From Plectrocnemia conspersa (taxonomy: Eukaryota > Arthropoda > Insecta > Trichoptera > Polycentropodidae): DNA of 64,000 nt. Of the stretch, positions 1 to 11,515 are shown piece after piece (the stretch's first letter is position 1; each line of letters starts with the position of its first letter). The notes under the pieces are model-generated. The model made no database searches. It was not told the DNA's origin and saw only the letters and a list, made by a program, of their open reading frames with translations. Where the stretch lies: the NCBI GenBank assembly GCA_009617715.1, contig VTFK01000461.1, positions 186,001-250,000 of the forward strand. Reading direction: 5' to 3'. Position numbers and translations under genes: made by a program.

Positions 1-172
1 AAGCTTGACGTTAACCTTTACCGGACCGAGTTAAAGTTATTTTTGTTATTTCAAAATTTTTTAATTTCGAGTATTAATCGAGTAATTTTCAAAATACTCG
101 ATTATCAAGTACTTGAAAAATAGACAAAAATACTCGAGTATCGAGTACTCGATTACTCGAATTGGAGACTCT
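1..172 (-). mobile_element. Possible end of a hAT-like DNA transposon
   Basis: The segment is packed with direct and inverted TCGAGTA/TACTCGA motifs between about 65 and 165. Read on the minus strand it would begin TAGAGTCTCCAATTCGAG near 172, which resembles the short terminal inverted repeats of some arthropod hAT elements. The other end would lie outside the window, so no target duplication can be tested. It could equally be a simple motif cluster. Confidence 0.3.
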
Positions 173-775
173 AACTGCATCTGACTTTCATTTCAAAATT
201 AATCTTAAAATGGAAGTCAGAACAATGTTTAAGAATATTGTTCTCTGCATTTGAATACATTTCTAATAGTCATCTTCTTATATTTTATATTTAGATTTAA
301 ATTAATATTAAAAACTTTTAAATAATACTATATAGTGAATACATGTTTTAAATATCATACTTTAAAATGCTCGACAATTATTAACTATAATAAAAAAATA
401 TTTAACATTGAAAAAATTCAATTAAATGCAAAAGAATATAAAAACTGACAAAATTTGTTAAAAACTCTCAGTGTGTATGAAAGATTCAGTTCACATTTAA
501 ATAAATTCATATTTTTGATTTGTAAGAATCCTCACATTTGTTCCAATTAAAACAGTATCCAGAATTTTATCAGAGCTCCATTCTATGATAATATTTATGA
601 ATTTTTTAATATTTGAAAAATATTCGTATTTTTTTATTAAAGTTTAATATATAGGCCGCTTTTACTTAAATAGTTTTTTTTATACTAACCATTCCAGAAC
701 CGTTTTAATATTTGATGCGAAAGAGATGTTCAAATAAGATTTCGTACATAAAACAATGAATGTATTGGAAGTGAG
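173..775. other. AT-rich noncoding DNA
   Basis: Very A+T-rich sequence with short poly-A and poly-T runs and stops in every frame. I see no gene, RNA or repeat structure in it. Confidence 0.6.
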
Positions 776-1225
776 GGTCAGTATTAAATTTTAGCAATCG
801 TAAAGTCGAACTCGATCTCTTTTCGAACGCTCACCCAAAAGAACAAAGCGAGCTCTTCTCCGATATAAAATTGAATGACGAACAGTGATTTTCGTTTATG
901 GGGAATAAATCCGAAAAGTGATCGGCGTCATAAATTCCCGCCGTGAAAATTCTGCGCTGGCCAGTTTATCCCAGTCCTAATCCGCCGTTAAGTGGGGCCC
1001 CGCGAATGGGGCTCTGCCAGGTCGGGAGTCGCGCCTACGCGAATGCGGCTCCCAAACTTTGCGCCGCCCGGGGGCTAAAGCTCTTTGGACCCCGGCCCCA
1101 ACCCCACATCCGATCGAACGGCGGCTCACTTGACCATAAACACTTGGATGTGATGGAATGTATCTGGCAAGCGAGCGGAAAAAATCCCGGCTGTAAATCA
1201 TGGTTGGGCTATGTCGTATAGCGCT
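776..1225. other. GC-elevated island, no supported gene
   Basis: G+C jumps sharply here; the stretch 970-1110 is rich in GGCC, GCGCC and CCCGGG-type sequence inside an A+T-rich background. Both strands stay open for 70-90 codons, but this follows from the base composition, and the translations (Gly/Pro/Arg/Ser-rich) resemble no family I know. There is no convincing splice-site pair. A conserved regulatory element or promoter-proximal CpG-rich DNA is the best reading. Confidence 0.35.
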
Positions 1226-1540
1226 GGGTTATAGATTTTTATTTAAATCAAAAGGCAAACGTATATAAGGCAGTGGCTTTCAATCTTTTTTAATAAATAA
1301 GTATACATGATACATTTCTTAACATTTTTATAAACATATTATTGTAATTAAATCAGTTTTATAAATAATTCTTTCATATAGTTTGACTTAAATCTGATTC
1401 CAATTTTTTTTCTAGCAGCTTAGTAAATCACGTTGTTAGAAAGGTATTAACTCTTCAAATTGAACCACCGGTTTTAAGCCTTAAATTATAACTAATTCCA
1501 AATCGTTCTCGAATGAATTAAGCTATTTAAAATCGCTATA
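1226..1540. other. AT-rich noncoding DNA
   Basis: Return to A+T-rich sequence between two GC-elevated islands. Nothing recognised. Confidence 0.6.
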
Positions 1541-1800
1541 CCTTTACGACAATTTCGGGGCGTGGGATAGGACCTTTTAATTACTAAAGTCGAATCCCGC
1601 CGAGGGTAAACAACCCCAATCCCGCCCTGCGCGTCGGAATTCAATCGGATTAAACTTTAGCCGAAATGGCATTATCCGACGAACACATCTCTGGGACGAA
1701 AACTGCGAAACTGAAGCAGAAGGCCATTACGAGCGCAAAGGTTTTGTCAAAACATCAGTTTTCAGCCGAAAATAATCCGCGGCGCCCTAAGCCGCACAGA
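1541..1800. other. GC-elevated island, no supported gene
   Basis: About 260 bp of balanced composition (GTCGAATCCCGCCGAGGG, CAATCCCGCCCTGCGCGTCG and similar) with stops in all frames. It lies 300 bp after the previous island and has the same appearance. Candidate conserved noncoding DNA; no motif identified. Confidence 0.35.
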
Positions 1801-2406
1801 TTCAAAAACAAACAAGTTGATCTTTGAGTACGCAACGTCGCCGTTGTTTTGTTGTAAACACGTTTTGATGATTAGCAAAATTTTCGAATAGCACGAACCG
1901 CACTCTCTCGTGTGGGCGTGTGTTTAACGTGAACGTTTTTCGATAATTTTGTAAATTTGCTGATAAGGTGTGATCATACAAACGTATTTTCACCTTTAAC
2001 TCGTTAAGTACGATAAAATATTATTACACTAACTATGAAAGCTTAGACACGTGATGACAAATCTGTAAGCCTCGGGGGATAAAGTGACCCACATAATAAT
2101 TTGCAGGAATTGTTTTTTATATTTATAAAATTACAATAATCTTAAAAATTTAATATCAATTAAAATAAGTCAAATACATTTTTATTCCCTTTTAAAATGT
2201 TTCACTTAATAATGGACATTTTTTATATAAAAGCTTTCTCGTGCCTTATTTTTTTTTAAATACACTTAATTGGGTGGTGGAAAACTAAAATCAACTAGAA
2301 TAAAACAATGTCAAAAATATTTACAAAGCGGAAACAATTATTGTCACCGTATTTTAAAAATTAACATGGCAGTACCGTAAAATGAAAATCTAGCATTAAA
2401 TACATG
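1801..2406. other. Noncoding DNA left of a foldback element
   Basis: Mixed sequence to about 2000, then A+T-rich. A 63-codon open stretch on the minus strand at 1802-1993 has no recognisable domain and is taken as chance. The block ends at the target duplication of the next element. Confidence 0.5.
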
Positions 2407-2415
2407 ATCTTTTAC
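2407..2415. repeat. 9-bp target-site duplication, left copy
   Basis: ATCTTTTAC is repeated exactly at 4010-4018 and brackets the foldback element. Nine bases is the usual duplication length of Mutator-group elements, including Drosophila FB-type foldbacks. Confidence 0.75.
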
Positions 2416-2496
2416 GGTACGCGACAATTGGGCGACGGACAAATGGGCGATTCCGGTCAATTGGGCGATGGTTATTTGGGCGACGGTCATATGGGC
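2416..2496 (+). repeat. Left terminal minisatellite (15-bp units)
   Basis: About five diverged copies of a 15-bp unit of the type GACAAATGGGCGACG, ending at ATGGGC. They are inverted relative to the array at 3901-4009. Confidence 0.8.
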
Positions 2497-3032
2497 TACA
2501 GAAATTAAAAAAACTTGCACGCTTTGCTTTATTGTGAATATTAATAAAATATACATTAAAACGAAAATGTATATTAAATGAAAAACAATTTTATTTTTAA
2601 ATTATTAACTCATATTATAATTATATGAAATACCACGTAAATATTCTATGATATTTTTTCTATTGTACCTCAAAACTTCTTTAAAAATTCTTTGGTCTAT
2701 TCTTTTCATAAAGATATCCATTCCAAGAATATTTTTCCTTGTCTTTTTGACTTAATATGTCTGAATTATCCATTTATGAAGAATATAAACTGTGGTAACT
2801 CAAATTAGTCGCTCTCAACAATGATCTATTAAAAACAAATATCTATAAATAACACATAAAATATAACCCACATGTGAATAAAAAAACACGTACTTATTTT
2901 CTTGCTGTACTGAATTTTTTACCAAAAACACAATGACACTGTGACAAAGTGTTTTAAAACCACGACAAAAATAATTTTTAAAGACGCAACGAAACTTTTT
3001 GCGAACGTTTTCAGTAAAAGTTCAAAAGTATA

Positions 3033-3551
3033 CTGAGCGCTAGTTATGGGTTATTATATTTATATAAAACTACCCTATCTAGTTATAAATAGATAACTGT
3101 AAAATATGCTATTTTTGTGAATTCCCAAAGTTTATTCTCACACTAATTTCCAAGGCGCAAAACATAAAAAAAATCGCGTTAAGGGCAAAATCCACGATAA
3201 ACATTTATCAGCGCTAGTTCTAGGTTATTATATTTATATATAACTACCCTATCCAGTTTAAAATAGATAACGGTAAAATATGCGATTTTTGGAAATTCCA
3301 AAAGATTGTTCTCACAGTAATTTATAAGTCTCAAAACATAAAAAAATCGCGTAAAGGGTAAAATTCACGATAAACACTTATCAGCGTTAGTTCTGTGTTA
3401 TTATATTTATATATAACTATCCTATCTAATTTAAAATAGATAGCTGCAAAACATGCGATTTTTGGAAATTCCAAAAGTTTGTTCTCACAGTAGTTTCCAA
3501 GGCTCAAAACATAAAAAAATTCGCGTAAGGGCCCACTATAAACATTTATCA
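3033..3551 (+). repeat. Three tandem ~173-bp satellite-like units
   Basis: The anchor TTATTATATTTATATA recurs at 3051, 3225 and 3398, giving a 173-174 bp period. Each unit then shows CTATC, AAATAGATA, TGCGATTTTTGGAAATTCC, TTCTCACAGTA, CTCAAAACATAAAAAAATCGCG and ATAAACA-TTATCA in that order. The first unit is the most diverged. The same three-unit array occurs in the second copy at 9622-10140. Confidence 0.85.
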
Positions 3552-3900
3552 GGTAGGTATTTATAATAAAATTATGATATCGGTGTGTTTTATGATATCG
3601 GGTAACTCTCTTAAATTCTTAAATAAAAAAATCAAACTGTTTAAGTGATATTTTTAGATTAATTAAGCACAAATGATAAGTAAATATATACATACTATAT
3701 CTTATGTAGGTATATTATATTTTGTTTAGACCGAATGTTTTTATCTTTTAATTCTTTTCTTAAAAATATTACTTATATTTTCGTATGTACGTATATGTAT
3801 ATATATATATATTTTACTATGTATTAAATTATGTTAATTATTTAATTAATTATAAGATCATGATTTGCATCACATTTATTTGTAATGCATTATTTTTGTA

Positions 3901-4009
3901 TCGCCCAAAAGACCGTCGCCCAAAAGACCATCGCCCATTTGTCCGTCGCCCATTTTGAATCGCCCATTTGACCGTCGCCCAATCGCCGTCGCCCAATTGA
4001 CCGTGTCCC
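3901..4009 (-). repeat. Right terminal minisatellite (15-bp units)
   Basis: Seven or so copies of TCGCCCAAAAGACCG / TCGCCCATTTGACCG, the reverse complement of the left-end unit, ending in GTGTCCC immediately before the right target duplication. Confidence 0.8.
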
Positions 4010-4018
4010 ATCTTTTAC
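4010..4018. repeat. 9-bp target-site duplication, right copy
   Basis: ATCTTTTAC, identical to 2407-2415. Confidence 0.75.
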
Positions 4019-4557
4019 TTGGACATCAAGTTAAAATTTAATAAACTAAAACTGGTCTATATGATCAAAATTTAATTTTTGTTATTATATTGTATATATT
4101 TAATATGTACTTTACAAACTATCGTACAAAAGTTGTTAGTTATACTACACAATCACTCACACTAATATTTTTTAAATAATGATATTAATTAAGGAGATTG
4201 CTGCATAGATGTTGACGTGCTGCCAGAGGCTCGTTTTGTTTTTAATAGTTAAACGATTCATAACACTGGTTAAATATTAAATACAATGTTTCATAGCACT
4301 TTATTTCGAAATTTTTCAATCATTTTGATGTAGCACTTTATAGCACATTTCCACAGTTCTAAGCCATAAACCTAAATGTATTTTATGAGTTGGTTGTATA
4401 ATATATTTTACTGTTATTGCTTTTTGTTATTTTTAATCTATTTTTCGTATTAAAAAGAATTTTCAATTTTATTTCAAGATTCACCTTTATATGCTGTCCA
4501 TGAATATTCTAAGACATTTCGCTGTATTTTCATATAATATAGTGTAAAGTAGATATG
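4019..4557. other. AT-rich noncoding DNA
   Basis: A+T-rich with stops in all frames. No gene or repeat recognised. Confidence 0.6.
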
Positions 4558-4650
4558 AACCGATTCTATTTTATTTTATTTTATTTTTCATTTTAAAACT
4601 TAGCTTTAAAGAGCTTGCCGCTATTGCGACCCTAATATATATAATAAAAA
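4558..4650 (-). mobile_element. Possible 3' tail of a minus-strand retroposon
   Basis: On the minus strand a short mixed sequence (GGGTCGCAATAGCGGCAAGC) runs into AAAATGAAAAATAAAATAAAATAAAATAG-type repeats. This is the look of a SINE or LINE 3' end with a TAAAA tail. Only the tail and about 50 bp are visible, no target duplication was found, and family assignment is not possible. Confidence 0.3.
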
Positions 4651-5695
4651 ATTATTTCCTAATATAACAACAATAATCAGAGAAATTTAATTATATTCTT
4701 TCCTAGTGTTAAGTAACACTAGCAAAACTATTTTTTTGCAATTATATGGACACAAATAAAAGATTTAATCACTTGAAATAAACCTTTAAAGATAAATATT
4801 ACGATTTTCAAGCAGGAAAAAAGTAATTTACTAGAATAAAAAAAAACAAGCGCTTTTAAGTAAATACATTCTTTTGCACTAAGGTATACATTTTAATAAA
4901 AACACTGAGTTTAAAACCAAGGCAAAAAATGCCGGTCGCAGATAAAAAAAGGACACTGCTTAAAGACATACATTAACAAAAATGCGTTCTTCAAATTTTA
5001 TTATTGTATTATTAGTGATCTTTATTAAGTCATTTGTCATGTTTATTATTTTAACCTTTTCGTCGCGTATGTATACCGTGGCGAACAACGCCCAGGCGCA
5101 AATGTATAAGTATTTACGCTGAAATATTCCAATTTTCATGAATATGAGAAATACTTCAGATGTACATTGACATGCTTATTTTATTTTAAAAAGTGAAACG
5201 ATGTGTTAATGTACAAAAAACTCAATTTTTAATTTATTAAAAACAGCGCCATACACTGACGTTGACTATATAATTATACGGCTGCAGTAAAAGGGTTTAA
5301 TAGCTCTTTCTAAATACAATTTATTAAATATTCTGCAGGTAATTTTTAAAAATAAAGCCATATTCATGAGTTTAATAAAAATTTACATATTTTGACAAAA
5401 CTACTAAAGTATGCAAAGGAAAAACTAAAGTTATAATAGTTAATTAATCATTGCAGCAAAAAATGTTCCTAAAAGCTATTAATAAACCGTTCGGAATAAA
5501 CATTTCATCCTTAATATTGTGTCAAATATTAATCAAAAATTAAAAAGCATTTGTAAATTTAAAAAAAAATCATATTAACTCTTTTGCATAAAACCTCTTT
5601 TTAGATTCTAAAAATATTATTATTTAAACTAAAGATGTATATTTGAGAAATACAGTCACAAGACAAATTAAAAATTCACGCGTACGGTTAGACAC
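4651..5695. other. AT-rich noncoding DNA
   Basis: A+T-rich apart from a short mixed patch near 5060-5105. No coding signal, RNA gene or repeat recognised. Confidence 0.6.
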
Positions 5696-5826
5696 ATTCC
5701 CTTTCGCTCGCTTGACGAGACGTGACGAGAGTGAGTGAGAGATAAGGACATGCGTTGCATGCGTTCCGCACGCTCTTATCTCTCACTCATTTTCGTCACT
5801 TAACACACGAGCGAGCGAAAGGGAAT
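5696..5826. mobile_element. 131-bp MITE with 17-bp perfect terminal inverted repeats
   Basis: Both ends read ATTCCCTTTCGCTCGCT inward (5696-5712 and 5810-5826). The inverted similarity continues inward with gaps through GAGAGTGAGTGAGAGATAAG and its complement, around the central palindromic GCATGCGTTGCATGCG. It has no coding capacity. A diverged, right-truncated relative occurs at 12448-12548. A target duplication is not clear, so the superfamily is open. Confidence 0.7.
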
Positions 5827-6895
5827 CTTTCTTACAATTTAATGAAACAACTGATGTGATTGAATTACACAATTATTGGTATTTATCTACATAGCATTTA
5901 AATAAATTTCAGTAAAACATACTACTTAAAGTAAAAATAATAAACCAATAAAGACAGATAGTGCTCTATTTAGGTCAAAAAAATTATGCCAGCAATATTT
6001 TTTCATACTACTGTATTATTAATCAACTAGTTTTATGTTTAAATGGAGTTATTACATATAATGTAATGAAAACTGTAGCTAAATTGTCAATTTTGTACGA
6101 AAAAGTGCCTTTCAGAGACACCTATTTAAATTAGAAAGTGAGGATAATGATTTTATTTTATATTTTTTTATTTACAATTAGTAATATTTATTATTGCAAA
6201 ACCTATTTTATTTAATATAATACTAATTTATTTGTTTATAGTTATGATTTCTTATGAAGTTTTTAGAGTTATTAGATATTAGAAAATTGATTATATATGA
6301 GAAGCTCAATAAAACTATATCAACAACGTACAATATTTTTTACTCAATTTAACCCAAACATTAATAATTTTTTATCTAATGTGGTATTTACTATAATATA
6401 TTTTCAATTGTAACTTTTCACTATTAAAATGCTAAATGAACATTTTATATTTGTAAACGTAATTAAAAATATTAATTCCTGCATATTGGTAGATTACGAT
6501 AGTAGAAAACAATTGGGTTGCTCTGTTACATAACACACGGTTATAATATTTTTTAATTAAAAAAAAAATATTTTATTTATTTATTGCTTTTAATCTGTAG
6601 CAACATCATAGCTCATTTACGTAGAAAACATTAAATTTATTTTAAATTAACAATTCTATAAAGATTATATAATTAATTGGTCTACCCGGGTGTATAAAAT
6701 TAGATACACAATTGTTATTGTTATCTTATTATTAACCTTTAATGCTCAAAAAGGCTATATATTACCACAAATAAACAATGTTAACATTGATTTATTGCCA
6801 CAAATTAAGTATTCGGAGATTTTCTTAATCTCACTTGTAAATTTCGAGGTTGATTAATTAAAGTCGTACATACTTTGATTTAAAACGACTTTGAA
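5827..6895. other. AT-rich noncoding DNA
   Basis: Low-complexity A+T-rich sequence. No feature recognised. Confidence 0.6.
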
Positions 6896-7230
6896 CATTT
6901 TCTTAGAAAACGGTTGTTTTTAGAGCAATTTGCGATTTTATCGAAAGCAATTTAAACCACCGCTCCCCCATCTGCGGGGTAGAGTCTGTGGCCAATTGAC
7001 GTCCACTTCATTAACACCAAGAGACCGGTGCATTTATCAAATCGTCTCAGATAACAGCAAAAACATGACCGAACGCGCACCATTCATCTTGATTTTAAAG
7101 AGCGAACAATGAAAACGTGTTCTCTATCCTGACTATGGATAATTTGTCAAAATCAAAAACTTATTCTAAAGACGCTCTCTCTTTCTTCTTACCGTCGGAG
7201 AAACGTGGGAATTCTTAACGTAATACAGGG
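6896..7230. other. GC-elevated island, no supported gene
   Basis: A mixed-composition block around 6955-7105 with a 60-codon plus-strand open stretch that matches nothing I know. The end, CTGACTATGGATAATTTGTC at about 7129, resembles a short string inside a later island near 62467. Candidate regulatory DNA. Confidence 0.3.
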
Positions 7231-7242
7231 AGAATAAAAAAC

Positions 7243-7272
7243 TATTATATTATATTATATTATATTATATTA
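7243..7272. repeat. (TATTA)n microsatellite
   Basis: About six tandem copies of the pentamer TATTA. Confidence 0.85.
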
Positions 7273-8297
7273 CCAACAGCAATCCATCTTGTTACATAAA
7301 AATAATAATATGACTTATATTATTTTAATATTAAATATAATTTTCGGTTTACTGTTATATTTAAAAAAAACTAATCTATTATTGTAAACTAATGATCAAT
7401 TTAATCTAGTACAACCCTAGATCTTAGATTATAAAGTAATTATGTATTGTATATGTATGTAGGGTTTTGTCCCACTGTTTAGAGCCTCTGTTATGCCCAC
7501 ATGTTTAAGGGTCTAGGTTCTCCCTTTCTACAACCATCTAACCCCGTTTTGAGTTTACCACCCTTTTGAAGCATTATTTTTGTTTAAAGCGGAATTACTT
7601 TAAAATGCCTCCGGTATTAATTCGAATCGCATTCGTATAATAAATTTCGGGTGAGAATTAATCACAGGATCTTCCACTCATGACAGCGCAAACTTTGCTA
7701 CGCTCTGTCGATGTTTCGCTAAGTAAAATTATCATTTCTCTCGCATTATATAACACAATAAAATATATTTAAGCAAAATAATTTCTAACAATACACCTAC
7801 GCGATTCGCGAGCGAGAGCTCAAAAGTGAAATTAAATGATGTTTGCAAAGTGAGTAATATACATAAGAGCGATCGTTTGTAATTTATAAAAACTTGAGAT
7901 ACAAATTAATATTTTACATTGGAAAATATTTATGATAAACTGTTTTACACTTTTATGCAATAAGATAAACTAAATCAATATAGCAAATTACACAAGAATT
8001 TTTAATATTATTTTTATGTGTAATTTTTTTACTAAATATGTAAGTATAAAAATTGCTATTAAATTACTTCAAATATTTTTTACTATTACCGTTATAATAA
8101 AAATAAGTTGAAATAAATGTGTACTACCAAGGAAAAAATATTTTTACTGATAGATATATATATTTCTACTAGTGAAAATATAATTTATCTGTCAGGTTTT
8201 CGTAAAAAATTGTGCTGCTCTAAATTGGCATTTATTTTTTTTAATAAAAATGTGGTGCAGTTTTTTTTCCATGGAATAAAAACCGTCATTGTTATTG
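7273..8297. other. Noncoding DNA, mixed patch at 7450-7870
   Basis: A+T-rich except for a moderately mixed patch about 7450-7870 (TTTTGTCCCACTG, CACAGGATCTTCC, GCGATTCGCGAGCGAGAGCT). At 8140-8190 the string TTTCTACTAGTGAAAATATA resembles a palindromic motif near 46.1 kb. No gene. Confidence 0.45.
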
Positions 8298-8306
8298 CTT
8301 TAGTTG
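8298..8306. repeat. 9-bp target-site duplication, left copy
   Basis: CTTTAGTTG, repeated exactly at 11507-11515 around the second foldback element. Confidence 0.8.
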
Positions 8307-8818
8307 GGCAACGTCACTAATGAGCGCGGACAAATGGGCGTGCGTCAAAAGAGCGCTGCCTTCTAAGCGCTGCGTCATAAGAGCGTTTACCAAAGTAGCG
8401 CTGTAACAAAATAGCGTGCGTCAAATGCGCAGACAGCCATATGAGCGTTTGACAAAAGAGAGCACGTTATAAGAGCGCAAAAATACTTGGAGAAAATCAA
8501 GTAATGCATATTTTAGGAATTAGGTATACAAAATATATGTAAATTGTGAGAAATTTCAAAAAATAAAAATTCACGAGATATAGGTGGTAAAATTAGTATT
8601 TTGTGTGCCAGAGCGTAATGACGATTAAAATAATTAGTCAATGAAAACATTATTATTTATTAATTATTACGTACATACTCGAGTATGGCTCCCCATCCCC
8701 ATACGTACGATATACATATATTTTTACTAAAATGAAACGCTGATTTTGAATTTATCATTACATTTGTTCTGTAATGTTTCATTAAATTGACAAATAATTA
8801 TCAACTCGACTTTGCAGG
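8307..8818 (+). repeat. Left inverted arm of the second foldback
   Basis: Pairs with 10994-11506. The order is a 15-bp-unit array (8307-8478), AAATACTTGGAGAA, AATTCACGAGATATAGG, GCCAGAGCGTAATGACG, GGCTCCCCATCCCCATACG and GTTTCATTAAATTGACAAAT. It ends near TTTGCAGG. Confidence 0.85.
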
Positions 8819-8939
8819 TATACAAAGGTCGTTCGACCTTTTTTTTTCATTTATTTTAGACAACTACATTTTATAGTGAAAGTCGAAAACAAGCACAATA
8901 TAAATTTTAAGAATTAGTGTAAGATAAAAAATATAATCT

Positions 8940-9090
8940 GAAAATAAATGTGATTGCAAAGGGGTAAAACATTAATTTTGCTAAATTCATTTTAATCATA
9001 TTATATAATTATCAAAAAGGAAGTTACCTATGATTTTTTAAATACCTAATTGAAACACTTTACAAAAAAAATTCACCGCTGTCCAGGTGC
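8940..9090 (-). repeat. Dispersed repeat shared with the palindrome centre
   Basis: On the minus strand this reads CTGGACAGCGGTGAA, then AATTAGGTATTTAAAAAATC, CCTTTTTGATAATTATA and AATATGATTAAAATGAAT. The same order is found on the plus strand at about 15180-15310. It is presumably a fragment of another repeat family captured by both elements. Confidence 0.7.
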
Positions 9091-9621
9091 ATAACAATGC
9101 ATGACATTGGTGAATGACACGGACGATACGAAATTGTTTAAAATTATTGTTACTATATTAAAACTAAAGTAGTAATTGGTGAATCAGTATGATTTTTTTT
9201 AAATACTTTTTTAGTCTGATATTTAGTTTTAATGTGCTATTCCTAGAGACTTTAATTTTTCGCGATTACGATAAAAGTTTTTTTTGTGAATTTCGTGCTT
9301 TGTCCATTTCAAAACGGGTAGTATTTATACAAATAGAACAGTTAGAAAAAAATAGTAATCTCTCTAATATTCTAATATTTTGTCCGGGTCCTTGCCTTTT
9401 TTTTACCTGGCTATCGATATCATATTTTTTCCCTTATGTTACGTATTTGTTAAGCTTTAAAAAACTACTTGGCGGCACGCACATTTAGAAACTGTTTTAG
9501 ATTAAATTGTTATCTATAAAGAAGATTAATCCTTATAGATAGTTGTAAGTCATTCGTGGTATTTTTTTTTATACTTTTCAAAGACGCAACGAAACTTTTA
9601 TGAACGTTTTCAGTCAAAATT

Positions 9622-10140
9622 CAAAAGTATACTGAGCGCTATTATATTTATATATAACTAGCTTATTTAGCTTTAAATAGATAACTGTAAAATGCAATTT
9701 TTGTGAATTACTAAAGCTTATTCTCACACTTATTTCCAAGGCTCAAAACATAAAACAATTTCGCGATAAGGGCCAAATCCACGATAAACATTTATCAGCG
9801 CTATTTCTTGGTTATTATATTTATATATAACTACCTTATCCAGTTTAAAATAGATAACGGTAAAATATGCGATTTTTGGAAATTCCAAAAGATTGTTCTC
9901 ACAGTAATTTATAAGTCGCAAAATATAAAAAAATCGCGTAAAGGGCAAACTCCACGATAAACACTTATCAGCGCTAGTTTTGTATTATTATATTTATATA
10001 TAACTATCCTATCTAATTTAAAATAGAAAACTGTAAAATATCCGATTTTTGGAAATTCCAAAAGTTTGTTCTCACAAGAGTTTCCAAGGCTCAAAACATA
10101 AAAAAAATTCACGTTAGGGCCCACTATAAACATTTATCAA
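9622..10140 (+). repeat. Three tandem ~173-bp satellite-like units (second copy)
   Basis: Same three-unit array as 3033-3551. Two overlapping minus-strand open stretches across it (9730-9948 and 9909-10133) are translations of successive repeat units in different frames and are not genes. Confidence 0.85.
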
Positions 10141-10370
10141 GTAGGTATTTATAATAAAATTACCGACTTAAGCCTAAGTGTTTTATGATATCAGGTAACT
10201 CTCTTAAATTCTTGAATAAAAAAGTCAAACTGTTTAAGTCAAATATGCACAAATGATAAGTAAATATTTACATATATCTTATGTATGTATATTATATTTT
10301 GTTTAGACTGAATAATGTTTTGATCTTTCAATTCTTTTCTAAAAAATATTACTTATATTTTGTATGTACG

Positions 10371-10540
<170 letters not shown>

Positions 10541-10656
10541 TATGTATTAGATTATGGTAATTATTTAATTAATTATAAGATCATTATTTGCATCACATTT
10601 ATTTGTAATGCATTTTTATTGTATCGCCCAAAAGACCATCCCCCATTTTGACCGAT

Positions 10657-10993
10657 TGAATTGTCTCTATAGTATGTATGTATACTAAACACAATAATTC
10701 ATTAAAATACTAAATTAACCTAAATTTTCGATATACAAACATATGTCATATGTGTATGATTAATGATAGATTAATGTTCTTACAGTTTAATATATTATAT
10801 AAAACAATAATCGTTTAATTAACTGAAATATATTATATAATATTCGTACTCAGTCGTTATTCGAGATAGAGTGTAGTCGTATAAAATATATACCCAAAAA
10901 CCAACCAACTTTTTATCGTCAAATAGCAAAAAAAAGGTATGGCGTCAATAGCAAAAAAAAGGTCTATACCTGCCCTAAACTTTATGCATTCAT
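10657..10993. other. Interior of the second foldback, unassigned
   Basis: A+T-rich sequence. AATAGCAAAAAAAAGGT occurs twice in close succession near 10922-10963. No coding signal. Confidence 0.5.
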
Positions 10994-11506
10994 TGCAGGT
11001 AGAGTAGATATATATTTGTCAATTTAATGAAACACTACCAAACAAATCTAAGGATAGATTTAAAATCAGCGTTTTATTTTAGTACAAAATATATGTATAT
11101 CGTACGTATGGGGATGGGAAGCCATACTTTCGAATGTACGTAATAATTAATAAATAATAATGTTTTCATTGACTAATCATTTTAATCGTCATTACGCTCT
11201 GGCACATAAAATACTAATTTTACCGCCTATATCTCGTGAATTTTAATTCTTTGTAAATTTCTCACAATTTACTTATATTTTATATACCTAATTCCTAAAA
11301 TATTCATTACTTGATATTCTCCAAGTATTTTTGCGCTCTTATGACGTGCGCTCTTTTTTTAAAAGCGCTCATGTGACTCTCTGCGCATTTGACGCACGCT
11401 ATTTTGTTACAGCGCTACTTTGGTCAACGCTCTTATGACGCAGCGCTTATAATGCAGCGCTTATATGACGGCGCTCATTTGACGCACGCTCTTTTGACCG
11501 GCTGCC
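10994..11506 (-). repeat. Right inverted arm of the second foldback
   Basis: Reverse complement of 8307-8818, including the 15-bp-unit array at about 11330-11506. Confidence 0.85.
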
Positions 11507-11515
11507 CTTTAGTTG
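11507..11515. repeat. 9-bp target-site duplication, right copy
   Basis: CTTTAGTTG, identical to 8298-8306. Confidence 0.8.

Larger units (their letters stand above)
2416..4009 (+). mobile_element. Foldback DNA transposon carrying three satellite units
   Basis: A 1,594-bp non-autonomous element bounded by a perfect 9-bp duplication. The left end starts GGTACGCGACAATTGGGCG. The right end, read inward on the minus strand, starts GGGACACGGTCAATTGGGCG, so the tips are imperfect inverted repeats. Both ends are arrays of a 15-bp unit close to GGGCGACGGTCAAAT. The interior is A+T-rich, has three ~173-bp tandem units at 3033-3551 and a short (TA)n at about 3796-3812, and encodes no transposase. Tandem-repeat ends plus a 9-bp duplication are typical of foldback (FB/Mutator-group) elements, and internal satellite units recall the Tetris foldback of Drosophila virilis. 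A truncated second copy lies at 9581-10656. The superfamily is inferred from architecture only. Confidence 0.75.

Noticed and set aside
943..1221. Overlapping open stretches of 92 (plus) and 74 (minus) codons
   Set aside because: High G+C lowers stop frequency on both strands. The translations match no family and no splice pair supports an exon.
2416..2496. Possible CRISPR-like array because of regular short repeats
   Set aside because: There are no spacers; the 15-bp units are directly adjacent and form transposon ends in a eukaryotic sequence.
2344..2556. 70-codon minus-strand open stretch with repeated VAQ/IAQ segments
   Set aside because: The repetition comes from the 15-bp terminal units of the foldback, which are a multiple of three.
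9730..10133. Two minus-strand open stretches sharing similar peptide sequence
   Set aside because: They are the satellite units of the nested foldback read in two frames; a 173-bp period is not a multiple of three.
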